NCBI RefSeq assembly: GCF_000388065.1
Contig: NW_009242971.1
Span: 4,093,163-4,122,499, forward strand
DNA: 29,337 nucleotides
Origin: Fonticula alba
Taxonomy: Eukaryota; Opisthokonta; Rotosphaerida; Fonticulaceae
Direction of reading: 5' to 3'
Part shown: positions 1 through 11,241 of the stretch, piece by piece
Layout of the letters: each line of letters opens with the position of its first letter
Position numbering within the stretch: position 1 is the first letter of the stretch
Translations under genes and position numbers: made by a program
The notes under the pieces: model-generated
The model's database searches: none
What the model saw: the letters and a program-made list of their open reading frames with translations, nothing else
Told to the model about the DNA's origin: nothing

Positions 1-1459
1 GGCTGGCCCGAGGGGGGAAGGGGGGGGGGGGGGGCCTATGTCCTGCCCTTGTCTCTGCCCTCCGGTGCGTGGCCCCTGTGCACCCCTTGGGGCCCCGGGG
101 CCAGCGGAGCTCCCCCGGTGCGAGGGACGGGGTGCGATCTTGCCTGATTGGTGGACCTGCGCCCGGGGTCCCACGGGCTGGGGGCGCCCCCGTCCCCGTC
201 CCCCGGAATGTCGACGGACCCGAGGGAGGTCCTTCATAGGATGTGTCATTGAAAAGGCCGGCCCACAAGAGGGGCCATGTTGCGCCGACGTTCGGCCCCT
301 GCCGGCGCCCCACTCTCTGCTCCCCCCCCCCCCCCCCCGGGGTGGGGGCGGCGGCGGCCTAGCTGGGCTTACCCTATTCGACAAGATCGGAGCTGCGGCC
401 AAACTCCGCGCGCCGCCCCGGGCGGCCCAGATGGCTAAAGGTCCGGCGGCAACCGTCAGGCGACGGCGCCAGGGGGGGGGGCGAGGCGCATGCCGTTGGA
501 GCCGCATCTGGCGGGCTGGCGTGGCTCAGCGAGAGCCGGAGCATTTGAGCCGGGGGCCGGGGGATGTGCGGGTGCTCCTCCCAATGTTGTTTTTCCGGCG
601 GTGACACCTACGCTGGCCACTTCGCCGGCAGCGCCCGGGGGACTTTTTTTTTTTCCCGAGCCGCGCTTTTTTCTCCCTCCAGCCGGGCCACACAATCCGG
701 CACTTCAAGTGCGGAGGGAGCGCACGCGCATTCCAGAGCCCGGCCGCTCCCCAACCACCCGATCTTGGTCGGGCTGGGCCTGGCCACACCGCCGGCCCCC
801 CTCGGCCTGTCCCTCCGTTGAGCGTCGGAGGTCTCGGCAAAAGGCCCGACCGGCGTGTCTCTTGGGGGATCCTGCTCCCCCGCGTCCCGCGCCCGGCGCC
901 CCGGTCCTCTGCCTCCCTGCGCTTGAAGATAGAGACGGCCGAGGTCCCCCCGCCCGCCCTTTGTATGCCCTCCTTCGGTGGACAAGTGCTCCCCCCTCCC
1001 CCAGAGACCCAGCAATTGGCACCGCGGGGCCCGCGGTGCCCCTGTGCGCGTCAATCGCCGTGAAATGCTCGATTCATGCAATCGTTGGCAGGTGGCATAT
1101 CCGACGAATTCCTCCGCCCGCGCCCGCCCGTGCTCCCCCCATCCTGGAATCATGCCGGCTGACACGCCCGGCCGCCGCGCCGCAGGTTTTCTTCTTTCGG
1201 CATCACTCCAGCCAGCCGAGAAACGGCCCCCAGTAACCCCGGCCCGTGGTGCGTAAGTATGTGTCCCACACACGGCGGGACATTGGTGCTCGGGGCCTCG
1301 CAGGCTCACAGATGACCGAGAAAGCTGGTGTGGATGTGGATGCGCGGAGGGAGGAGGATACACACACACGAAGAGAGAGAAAGCGAGAGAGAGAGAGAGA
1401 GAGATGGAGAGAGAGGCTGCGGACACACATGGCTTGTATTCAACCGATGAGTCACCCCG
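1..1459. other. No supported gene; left flank and likely 3' flank of the ARP8 gene
   Basis: Several long open frames cross this stretch on both strands, but their products are Pro/Ala/Arg/Gly-rich and match no family I recognise, as expected for chance frames in GC-rich DNA. Visible landmarks are a G run near 20-34, a C run near 323-338, and a GA-rich tract at about 1371-1415. The right-hand part probably holds the 3' untranslated region of the minus-strand ARP8 gene, whose stop codon is at 1460-1462. I see no AATAAA signal for it on the minus strand. Confidence 0.5.
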
Positions 1460-1916
1460 TCACCAGAATTCGAAGAGGGCCGTCTCGCGCATGGCCCGGA
1501 ACCGGTGCAGGAGATACTGGTCACGATGCATCCAAGCGTCGCCGGTCCCATCGAAGCAGGGCCAGTCCTCCTGCTCGGGGTCTTCCTGCTTCGGGGCGGA
1601 GGCGACACAGGGCATCGGGGGAGCTGGAGTCGCGGCGCTCTCGGTCGAGGTGCCCTCTGTTGCTGCTGCTGCGGTGGCGGCGGCAGCGGCAGCGGCCTCG
1701 GCCTCGGCCGCAGCACTTTCGGCCGCCTGTGCCACGGCGGCCAGCTTGATCGCCGAGGAATTCGGCAGCTCGTTGATGTTGTCCAGTCGGGCGATGATGG
1801 AGCCGCCCTTCCAGGCCAAGTGCGCGGGGTTGATCTCCACCGAGGCCAAGGCAATCTGCCCGGCCAAGTCGGCGGCCACACGCTCGGTCAGGGGGAAGTT
1901 CTGTGCAGCCGTGGCA

Positions 1917-1976
<60 letters not shown>

Positions 1977-4900
1977 GCAGCGGCAGCAGCGGCCTGTGAG
2001 GCCTGATTACCACGGCCACGCTTGGCCGAGGGCGGTGCCGCCGGCACCTCCGGCAGGGCAATACCATTGCGGGCCGATGCATCAGGCTCGGGCGCCAGCA
2101 GCCCCTCGGGCGGGGACAAGAGCAGTGACCGGAGCCGATCGGTCACCGCCCGACCGAGGTGCTTCAAGGACTGATCGTTGGTCCCTCCAACAATCAGCAC
2201 GGCCCCGATCAGCCGGGCGAGACGCTCCTCGGAAATGCCTTGGGGGAGAGCATGTCAGCTTGGTCAGCATGAAAGCAGAAGCACCGGCCTACATGGCTTC
2301 TGGCTTGTGCATCAACCCGCGCCTTGTGGCCTGCACTATCACGGGAAAGTGCGTATGTGTGTGCGTATGTGTGTGCGTATGTGTAGCGAGTGCGACATGT
2401 GCGCGTACCGGCTGCTTGCAGGGACTTTAGGATGGCCAGATCCAGCGGGTCCGAGGTCGTTTGGCGCACCGAGCAAAGGTCCGCACAAAGGAGCCCATGC
2501 ATGCCGGGCGGAACAAAGCGCTCCAGCAGCGGATCCAAAGGCCGATCATTGTCCACCGACGAGGGAGGAACGAGTCGGGCACCGACAAATGCCTGCCGCC
2601 CGGGGCCATGCGCCAGCAGCACACCTTGTGAGATGGATGCCTGGCTGGCAGGGGCGTTGCCCTCCTTGGCTGTGCCAGAGGCCGATGTCCCCGGGCCGGG
2701 GGAATCCGAGCGGCCGGTGGTGCCCGACCCGACGGCCTTTGCCTTCTTCTTGGAAGCGGCGGTTGTGCCGCCAGCCGCGCCGGCCGACGCAGGGCCGGCC
2801 TTGGTCAGTGACAGGAAAAGGTCCTCAGCACCATCGGTCTTGCTTTCGGCCTTGCTGGATCTGGATCCCGTGTAATGGGGCGAGAATAAAGGGCGGGACC
2901 CCCCGGGGGGTCCCATGGACGAGGTTAGGGCAGGATGTCCAAAGAGAGGCACAAGCGGGGAAGGGAAGACAGCGCACGCACTTTTTGGATGATGTGCCGG
3001 CCGAGCCGGTGGGAGTAGCCGCAAGTGTGGCAGGAGAAGCGGCAGAGGCGGCCGTGGATGTCGAATCAGTCGATTGGCTCGGTGGAGCGGGCGGCCGGTA
3101 GGTAGTCGAAACCATGGTCGAGACACTGGGAATGGCCGTGGTGACATTGGACAGCGAGATGGCACCACGGGCGGCCGAGGCCGCGGTGGCAGAGGCACCG
3201 GCCGCAAGCGTCGTCACGCCATAGATGATTGTCGACTGAGCGAGGGAGTTGCGTGTGTATGCGTGTGTGTGTGTGTGTATGCGTGTGTGTGCATGCGTGT
3301 GTCGGAGAAGGAGAAGAAGAAAGAGGAGGAGGGAAGGTTCGGTAAGCAAAGGGCAGCACCGCAAAAAGGGCCAGGGGTCATGTCGAGGTCCAAAGGCCGG
3401 CGCACATCCTGATCCAAGGGGGGAAGGGCATCAGGCAGGAGGATATCCTGCTGGGTTTTCAGGGCCGCGGCGGCCGACTCCAGCGACACGTCCGCCGAGT
3501 TGATGGGCCCCTCGCCCGGGGCCTCCAGCAAAAGACGCAGGGAGAGGGCGGAAAATTGGCTGGCCGCATTTTCGGCACTGATAATGGCATCGTGGCTGAA
3601 ATTGCCAAGCTGGTGGCTTTCCACCAAGAGGCGTAGCCCGGCGAGAATGTGGTCCAATTCCGCCACACGCTCGGCCAAGGTCGGCACCGTCGGCCGGGGG
3701 AGCAGTTTCGGGAAGAAGAGGGCCTGCGACGAAAGTATGGCCAGTTAGCTGGGCATGAGAGGACAGGCAAGAGGGAAGGCCGCCGATTGGCAGCAGCCGG
3801 CAAAGTGCCCGCGCTGGCGGGCCCTCTCGCAAGCGGCACTCCACGCACCAATGATGACATGAAGGGCTCGTCATACAGGTAATGGGAGATCTCAAAGGTG
3901 TTGGCCGCCTGATGCCGAACATGGTCCAACAGCTCCTTGATGACGGGATCAACCTTTGATGCCGCGGGACAGTGGGATGGCATCACCACAAATGGTCAAG
4001 TTAGTGGAGGATCCCCTTCAGCCAGCCGGGGAAAGGGGTTTCCCGAAGGGAGGGGGGGAGGGGGCCACGCACAAGTTCTAGGGTTTGGCAGGATTCACGA
4101 ATTTGGCAGAGAGTGCGGAAAATGCGGTACTGGTCGACGGACACGCGGAAGGAGTGGATATCACCGCGGCCGGTGGCCCGGAGCAGGCCCCCATCCGGGA
4201 GGGCGATGCGCGCAGCCAGGGGAGACGACCGGCGTTGGAGCATCCACGCGAAGGCAGTAGCCAGTTGATCGGAGCCATATGCCAGGCGCACGCGGGAGGC
4301 CTTCAGCGACACGCCATCCTCCACGCAGGACACCTTGATTGACTGGCTGCCGATGTCGACCACCAGCGCCGAGGAGAGCCCGGCACCGAAGGCACTGCAA
4401 ACGCCCTCCTGCAGGCGCGACCAGCCACCGTCGGACGGAAGGGAGGGGAAGGGAGCCGAGGAGGAGCGAGGGAGAAGGGGAGAAGAAGAAAAGGCGGAGG
4501 AAGGACCAGAGCCAGACCAGAGGACCGGAGTTAGACCAAAGGACAAGGGTCGAATCGGATGCGGCGGCGCAAGCCGAGCAGACACATGGTGCAGGTCGGG
4601 TTCGTGCCTGGTGAAAGAGCAGACCTCGCAGGCCGAGTTGGTTGAAGAAGAGTTCCGAGTAGAGATCCAGATCCAATTCGGTTGTATGGTCGGGCACAAT
4701 GAGCAGCAGGTTGATGGTCTGCCCGGGGGGGTTGGGTGAGGGGGACCAGGGAAAGGGAGAAAAAGAAAAAGAAGGCCGACACACGTGCGAGGGAGAATAG
4801 CGCGGGAACAGGGTCAGAGGCTGAGTCGGGCACGAGGGAATGCAAGGGCAGAAGGGCCAACAGCCGGGCCAAGGGGAGGAGCATGTACCCGCATGTGCTC

Positions 4901-6850
4901 GGCCAGTTGGGCGGGGCTGATTTCCGGGTGATGCCCCCCTCGGCGGCCGGCGGCCAACTCGTGGCCAATGACCCGGCGAAAAACATGGCGGAAGAAGCCA
5001 CCCGCGTCGAGCAGCCACCGCCCGGCTGCCTGGCCACGCCGGTGAATCGCGGCCAGTTCCTGGGCCCCGGTGGCAGCCGGCCGACGGCCGGCCTCCTCCG
5101 GCAGGTACGTCATGACCACGGCCTCGGCCGATTCGGTGGGATGGTCGCCACCAGGGCCGGCGGCCAAGTTCAGTGAGCTTGCCGAGGGGGAGGCAATGGC
5201 CGTGGCACCCGACCGCGAGGTGGCTCCCAGGGCCAACGGGCCGCTTCGACTGGGAAAGCGTTCCAATGAGGCGTCCATCTGATCCAGCAGCTCCTCCAGA
5301 GCACGGAGTTCCGGCGAGCCGGCCTCCAAAGCGGCCAGGTCGTAGTAGGTCGCCAGGTTCGGCCGGCCCTGGGCATTGAAGAGCCAGCGCAGGTCGCAGG
5401 GGCTGCGCTGGTCGTCCAGTTGGAGGGCCTTTGCAAAGGGTGTCAGAGGGGGCATGCAGAAGACATGGCCGGAGGGAGGCACACGCGGCGTACCTCCGCG
5501 CCGAAGTACGACTGGCCGGGCATGGCTGTCACATACTCCGCCGGATCCGGATCACTATCGATCGGGACCTCACGAAAGCCGGCCGACTGGTTGTAGGAGA
5601 TCTCCTGTAAAGTGTGTCGCAAGGGGCGGGGGGGGGGGGGGGGGGGGTAGCAGGCATGAGGAAACGGGAAAGTGCACAGGGAAGCACCACCGAGCGGGGA
5701 AGAGCACAAATACTCGGAGCAGAGGTACCTCTTGGATGATGCGTCGGATGCCGAGTTTGACGAAATCGCGCAATTGACGCTCAGCCAGGCCAATCTCGAT
5801 GACCGCCTGGATGGAAGTGGCCGACTGTCAGTACGCCGGGGGCAGCTGCTCGTGCACAAATGAGCCTGTGAATGGCCGGGTGCCCGTCACAGGGGGAAGA
5901 GGGGGGGGGGAGGGAGGAAAGGGAGGAGGAGGAGGAGGAGCGGGGACAGGTGACGGCGGCAGGGCTGCCCGGATGAGAGGCATCGCCCAGGCAACATGGC
6001 GTACCTCATCCGTTGCAATGCTGTCGAGGAGGGAGCTCGAATCCTCAGCTGGCGTGGCCCGGCTCGAGGTCGGGCAAGCAACGACAGGAGGGAAGGCCAG
6101 CGGGGCGACGCTCTGGCACTGGCCGGCATACAGCTGTCGAGAGCCAATGTGGATGACAACCGTCCGGGTGGGCAGCGGCGGCTGTGCCAGGGCCAGAGCT
6201 TGCAGCGAGAATTTGGCCCGACCGCATTCGACCCGCGAAGTTTCGACCTTGGGCATGCTGGTCGGCTGCTCGGCCAGGCTCGTGGGGGCATCCCGCTCGG
6301 GCAGCTCGACCTTCATCGAATCCAGGCCGCAAAGCGCCTCGGGGGCGGCAGGGTCACCGGGGGCCCCGGGATCCTGGCCCTCAGCCGGCGCATCGGCGTT
6401 CCGGGCAGTGTCATACCCCCGCCGGAGGGCTGATCGCCGGGAGGCCGGCACCACGAAGGAGTTGGTTCGGAGGAGAAGCGACCCGAGCGAGCGCATCGGC
6501 CCGGTGATCAGCGGAATGGAGGGGATGCGAGTTTCCAGCACGGCACGCGGCGCGGGCCCGGCGGCAGCGGCCCCGGCCGCGGCGGTCGCCCCGCTGGAGG
6601 CGCCCGCCGCCTGGGTGGAAGTCAGACCTCCTGCAGCAGCCGGGCCCCGAGCGCGACCGCGCCCGCCGGTGGCTGAGGCGCCTGACCCGGCGGACCTCCG
6701 AGCAGTGGGCGCAGGGGTCGATTCTCCGGAGGCCTTGCCACTGTTGATGGTCAGGACAAGCGCCGGCTTTTTGGTGCGTCCAGGTGCATCACCTTGATCG
6801 GACTGCGCGGCGGAGCGCGCGCGCTTCCGCGCCGGGGCGGGAGTCGACAT
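1460..6850 (-). CDS. ACTR8: Actin-related protein 8 (INO80 chromatin-remodelling complex subunit), 11 exons
   Basis: Exons, 5' to 3' on the minus strand: 6850-6005, 5824-5729, 5604-5494, 5428-4889, 4718-4608, 4408-4073, 3953-3849, 3723-3406, 3235-2982, 2860-2409, 2238-1460; they sum to 1316 codons including the stop. The actin fold is recognisable from phosphate loop 1 (VVIHIGSRQLYAG, about 231-243), VPDHTTELDLDLYSELF in exon 5, HQ/EGVCSAFGAGLSS across exons 5-6, phosphate loop 2 (VVDIGSQSIKVSCVEDGVS, about 585-603), the late VLIVGG motif (about 1070) and the family ending: HLAWKGGSIIARLD, then a Trp C-terminus. ARP8 acts in the nucleus in the INO80 complex, binding nucleosomes and nuclear actin; PARKRARS near residue 6 fits a nuclear signal. 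It is about twice the length of human ACTR8 as I remember it, through low-complexity inserts including 27 alanines (1139-1165). The ATG at 6850 was chosen because the exon-1 frame fits it; upstream in-frame sequence is low complexity. Confidence 0.93.
1913..1993 (-). repeat. Trinucleotide repeat coding for 27 alanines in ARP8 exon 11
   Basis: On the coding (minus) strand this is a run of GCC and GCT codons giving 27 consecutive Ala residues between QASQ and TAAQNF. Most units are GCC, so the plus strand reads as a GGC repeat. It sits in the insert between the VLIVGG motif and the conserved LAWKGG end. Confidence 0.9.
2350..2385. repeat. GT-rich microsatellite in ARP8 intron 10
   Basis: A 12-base unit of alternating GT interrupted by GCGTAT repeats about three times. 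It lies just inside the donor side of the intron at 2239-2408. Confidence 0.8.
3251..3302. repeat. GT microsatellite in ARP8 intron 8
   Basis: Imperfect alternating GT with GCGTAT interruptions inside the intron at 3236-3405, close to its acceptor on the minus strand (where it reads as CA). Confidence 0.8.
4409..4607 (-). other. Probable GC-AG intron of ARP8
   Basis: On the minus strand the exon ends CAC CAG and the intron would begin GCACGA and end CTGCAG before GAG GGC. Joining there gives LLFHQ/EGVCSAFG, which matches the continuous family motif of the type VVHQESVC. The first GT after the exon is roughly 30 bases further in and would add residues the family lacks. Confidence 0.75.
5628..5647. 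repeat. Run of 20 G (C on the transcribed-sense strand) in ARP8 intron 2
   Basis: An uninterrupted G run on the plus strand. For the minus-strand gene it is a C run ending about 20 bases upstream of the acceptor, where the pyrimidine tract is expected. Confidence 0.85.
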
Positions 6851-7836
6851 GTGCAGAGGGCAGGAGAAGTGGAGCGGGCGCGGGAGATGGGCAGGGGAGG
6901 AGGGGCGAGCAGGGACCGAGGAGGAAGGGCGGACAGGGAGAGGGAGAGAGAGAGAGAGAGGAGGGGAGGGACCGACGGCGACGAGCGGAGGGAAGAAAAA
7001 CCACGTTGGTGAAAGGTGAGAGGGAGGCGGGAGGGGCGGAAAGAGACTACAGCCCCGGAGCTGTCCGGGATCCGCCTGCGCGGCTGCTGAAATGGCTTCC
7101 AGCGAGGGAGCCCAGACCTTGGGCCCCCGCCGGCTCCCTCCGGCCCGGGCCTCCGACACGGATGCATGATGCCTGGCGCGACGAGGGAGGCACGCGCAGG
7201 GGGTGCCCGGTTTCGGCAGCGACACCCCCTCGGCCGCCAGTGCGGAGGAAAAAATAATAAAAATAAACCCGCCTGCCGCCCGCCATCCTCCGGCCCGGCA
7301 GGCGACTGGGGAGAGGTAACGGAGGAGCGCGGCCCCGAGATCAGGGAGGCAAGCGCGCACCCCGGGGGCGCGCCAGCGCCAGTTCGTGGCGCCCCCGCAC
7401 GCGAAACAGAGCCATCGGGCCATTCGTTGGCAGTCAATCGGGGGGCCTCGCCTCTAGTGTCCCAGCCCTTCGCCCTTCGCCCCTCCCCCTCTCCCTCCCC
7501 CGCCGGGGTGGGCATGTGGCGGCGCGCCAAAGGTGGTTTCGGCTTCCGGTCGCCTCTTCGGCCTGGGGCCTTGGGCCCATAATGAGGGCCCAAATAGGAG
7601 GATGATGGGGTGTATTTTGGCAGAAGAATGCACATGTGGTCGCACATGCGTGTGCGTGTGCGTGTGCGTGTGAGCACAGATGGATGGATTGGTCTGTTTC
7701 TTTCATATCGCTCTCTTTCTCTTGGGGAACGCGAGAAAAGGGTCCAACTGGGCGAGATGGGGACGCCTGCGCCGGTCTCGCTCTTTTGTTTGCGCACTCG
7801 GCCGGGCCTGCTCGGCTGTGCAGAACCCAGTGCCAG
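6851..7836. other. Intergenic space between two tandem minus-strand genes
   Basis: This should hold the ARP8 promoter and 5' leader (right of 6850) and the 3' end of the next gene (left of 7837). Visible elements are a GA-rich tract near 6930-6965, an unusually A-rich block at about 7249-7268 on the plus strand in otherwise GC-rich DNA, and a TGTGCG repeat at about 7647-7672. The long open frames here are compositional, and I see no conserved protein. Confidence 0.5.
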
Positions 7837-9309
7837 CTAGATCTGCAGCTCGAGCTCCAGCTTGAGGTTGGTGCGGATCCAATCCGGCAGGCGGGCAAAG
7901 CGCCGGTGCACGCCAGTTGACGGCCAGTAATGCGGGGCCAACAGCAGCTGTCGGAGGGTGCGCTCCGGCAGGAGGAGCTCCAGCGCATCGGGCGATGTGA
8001 CCGCCACCCCGGCTGGCCAGGGGCGCTTGACGATCAGGTCATACCGGAGTAGGCGATTCGAGTGGGCCACCGCATCCGGGCCCGGGGTGTAGGCGCCGGA
8101 CCAGCCGGCGAAGTGCGCGGAAAAGGTGCTCGGCTCGGTGCCGGCCAGTACCACAGTCACGCCGGCACGCGGGTCGAGCCCCACATGCGACGCATATTCG
8201 GCCGCCACGCGCACAAGCAACTCAAAGGAGCAGGACCCGATCGTCAGACCGAGACTTTCGAGCACCGGAGACGACCCGGCGTCCGCGACCGAGGGCACCG
8301 GTGGCAGGAAGGCCGGGCACATCGGGCCAATCCAGAGGAAGACCCCGGGCCGAGGGGGGGCCCCCTCTCCCGGGGCCGGGTCGGTCGTGACATCGCGCAG
8401 TGAGCGAACAGCCGGGTCGACAATGTACGCGCAGTCCGGCCGCAAGTCGCGCTGGTGGAACGTCCGCACGGGAAGCCGCTCGAGATTGATGTACGGCGAG
8501 GCCAGGTTGGGGAAGGAGATTTCCAAGAGGACAGGCCAGAGGGGCTGGAGCACGGAGAGCCGGGCAGACGCGGGAGTCAGATGGGATTATCGAAAGAGGG
8601 AATGCCATCCAAGCGGAGGGGGGAGAAAGGGGGAAAGAGTGCGAGGACGAGCGAGAGAAGGGGGAGAAAAGGGACATCGGAGAGATGCATGCTGGACGGA
8701 TGAATGCGCACCGTGGGCCGTGAGGGGATCGGCGGGGCCGGGATCGGGCGGCCAATCATGCCAACCGGCGTGTCGGTGTCCAGCCCCAGGTAGTGGCAAA
8801 AGTGCCGCCAAGCAGCGGCCATACGGGGAGTTGCAGCGACAGGCAGCTTCCCATCGGGCCCCGGCGGCTCGGAAATGGTCTCTGTCGCGGCCGAGGACCC
8901 CATGGCCTGGGCGATGTGCTGGGCATTGGCCACCTCGGCCGGGCTGGCCAGAGACCCAGCCCACACGACCGTGAAGGCAGTGCGATCGGGCCCGGCCCCA
9001 GCGCCAGGACCGCCCACCTCACCAGCAAGACTTCCCACGCGCGCCTGGAGGATGAAGCAGTCCCTGCTGTTTAGGGCGCTCCAGTGGCAATCCGCCTCGA
9101 CGGCCAGATCGCGCATGCCAGCCAGGTAGGGCTTCAGCTGATAGAGCGTGACAGCTGTGACTGGGGTGTTGTCGGGGCCAGCCTCCGTCGACACCAAGGT
9201 CGACAGCCAGTGGAGGTGTTGCGTCAGGCTGGCCTGCCGCTGGGCGTGAGGGCCGGCAGACACCGTCACCAGGGGATCGACAGCATTGGCGGCCGTGGTG
9301 GTGGAGGTA

Positions 9310-9345
<36 letters not shown>

Positions 9346-11208
9346 GCAGTGGCGATCATTGGCTTGGAGCCGGGTGATGCTGTCTTGGGCGAGCCCGAAG
9401 TGCCGGCCTCCAGCGGCGGCACTCGGAACAGGCGACTGGGATTGTGCCTGAACGTCAGACGGGGATGGCTTGCCCCGCGACGGTACACCAGCGGCCGGCC
9501 AATGAATGTCGTAAACCAGTTCGGCTCCTCGAATTGAGAGATGATGAAGAGCTGTTTCGATTTGGCGGCGGCAGCAGCAGCAGCAGCAAGGGAAGTCACA
9601 GGGTCAGGAGGGGCGGGGGAGGGGCAGGGAAGCGCGCGGAGGCGGAGAGAGGGGGGAAGGAAAAAAACCCCGGACAAGAAACAAATCGGTGGTACGCACC
9701 CGAGGAAGGGCCCCAGCCAGCTGGAACTCATTGATCAGACCACGAGCAATCTTACGCTTGAACTGAGGCCCAGGCAAGATCGATGGCGAAAGGCCGTGCG
9801 AAAGGGGCGAGCAGAAAGAAAAGGGAAGAAGGACGAAGTCAGTGGTACAGGGGGGGGGGGGGGATCTGGTCAGCACAAGCCGAACGCCAACGCACGCGGG
9901 TCGTTTGTGAACCCTGCCACAGGATGAGGGTGCGCTCGGGTGAGAGGGCACTCTCGTCGATGTAGAAAAACAGGCAGTCCTCCGAGAAGAGGAGCAGCGG
10001 CGGTGGCGGAACCCCGGTGGTGAAGGGAACCCCCTCGAAAAGCGCGTCGCGGGTGACATCCAGCGACTTCTGCTCGACCTCGTCCACCAGGAAGACACGC
10101 CCCTGGGCCGATGCCAGGGAGATGCCGGCCGAGTGGGAGTCCGTTTGGATGGATCCAGCACCGGCGCGCCGGCCCGGGACCAACTGCATCCAGGGGGCCT
10201 CGCGCCCGGTGGGTGAGACGACAAAGTCGTCCGCCTGGCCGAAGGTGGCCAGGACCTTGACATGCTCGCGGATTTGTGGCAGAGCTAAGGAGCGCGGAGG
10301 GGAAGGGAGGAGGAGATGGCAGTAGCAGCAGCAGCAGCAGCATGAGGATCAGCAAATCGAGGAGCCATAAGGGGGGGGGGGGCAATGGGCCGGCATGGGG
10401 AAAAAGGCAGGGGCCCCCTTGGTGCGTACTGTCCAGGGAGAGGAGCGACGAGGAGTCAAACCAGTCATCGAACTTGCTTCGCCAGAAGACACTCTCACGG
10501 CCGGAAACCTCGCTACGCACGGTGGCAAAGCAGGTGTTACTGGCCAGGCCATTGCTGGGAGTCCCGGCCGGGGCGTCGGCCGAGCGGTCATTGACTTCAT
10601 GGTCGGAGTCAATGCTGCCGATGGAGGGCCGCCGGGAGTCAGGCTGCCGAGTGGGCGAGACGCCGGCGGCCGTCACAGCCGCGCCCCGGCTGCCACCGGC
10701 CCGCTTGAAGAGCCGCCGCTCAACAAAGGCCTCAGCCCGGTCGACCGCCAGCAGGGCGGCCGTCACCCGCAGGACAGTCGGCGTCCGCGGCCCGACCCAG
10801 GTGAACACCTCGCCGGCCTCGGTGTCCAAAACATAGGCGGCTCCAGGGTCCAGCGAGGGGCGCAGCCGTCCGGAGGCCGCCTGCGCCGACTCATCGGCTG
10901 ATATGGCCACCCGCTCGACCACGGTGCCGCTGGCGTGATCCGAGTCGCTGGGGTTGGCAGCCACCCGGAGCAGGGTGTATGCCCGGGTCCAGGCGCCCTC
11001 CTCCACGGCATCGAGGCCGGCATCATACTCGGACGTGACATCCGCCCGGCGGCCATGTAGGGTCTGCCAAAATTCCGCCGTGTCATCTGGGGCAAGGACC
11101 GAGAGTTAGGTGGAGTCAAGACAGGGGGGCGGATGGCAAGAAGAGAAGCCCCAGCACGGGGGGACCCATATTGGGGCGCAAAAATAATGACAATCAAACC
11201 CGATAACA

Positions 11209-11241
<33 letters not shown>

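Noticed and set aside
490-1426. Overlapping long open frames on both strands near the left end
   Set aside because: Products are Pro/Arg/Ala-rich chance translations of GC-rich DNA; no motif, no splice-consistent partner and no conservation could be seen.
5825-5880. ARP8 exon 2 extended upstream to include SFVHEQLPPAY
   Set aside because: In the frame that continues into exon 2 there is a TGA just before the TCG that starts the exon. The acceptor ACTGACAG at 5825 avoids the stop and keeps phase 0.
5799-6797. A 332-codon plus-strand frame
   Set aside because: It is the antisense of ARP8 exons 1 and 2, whose minus-strand frame contains the conserved nucleotide-binding loop.
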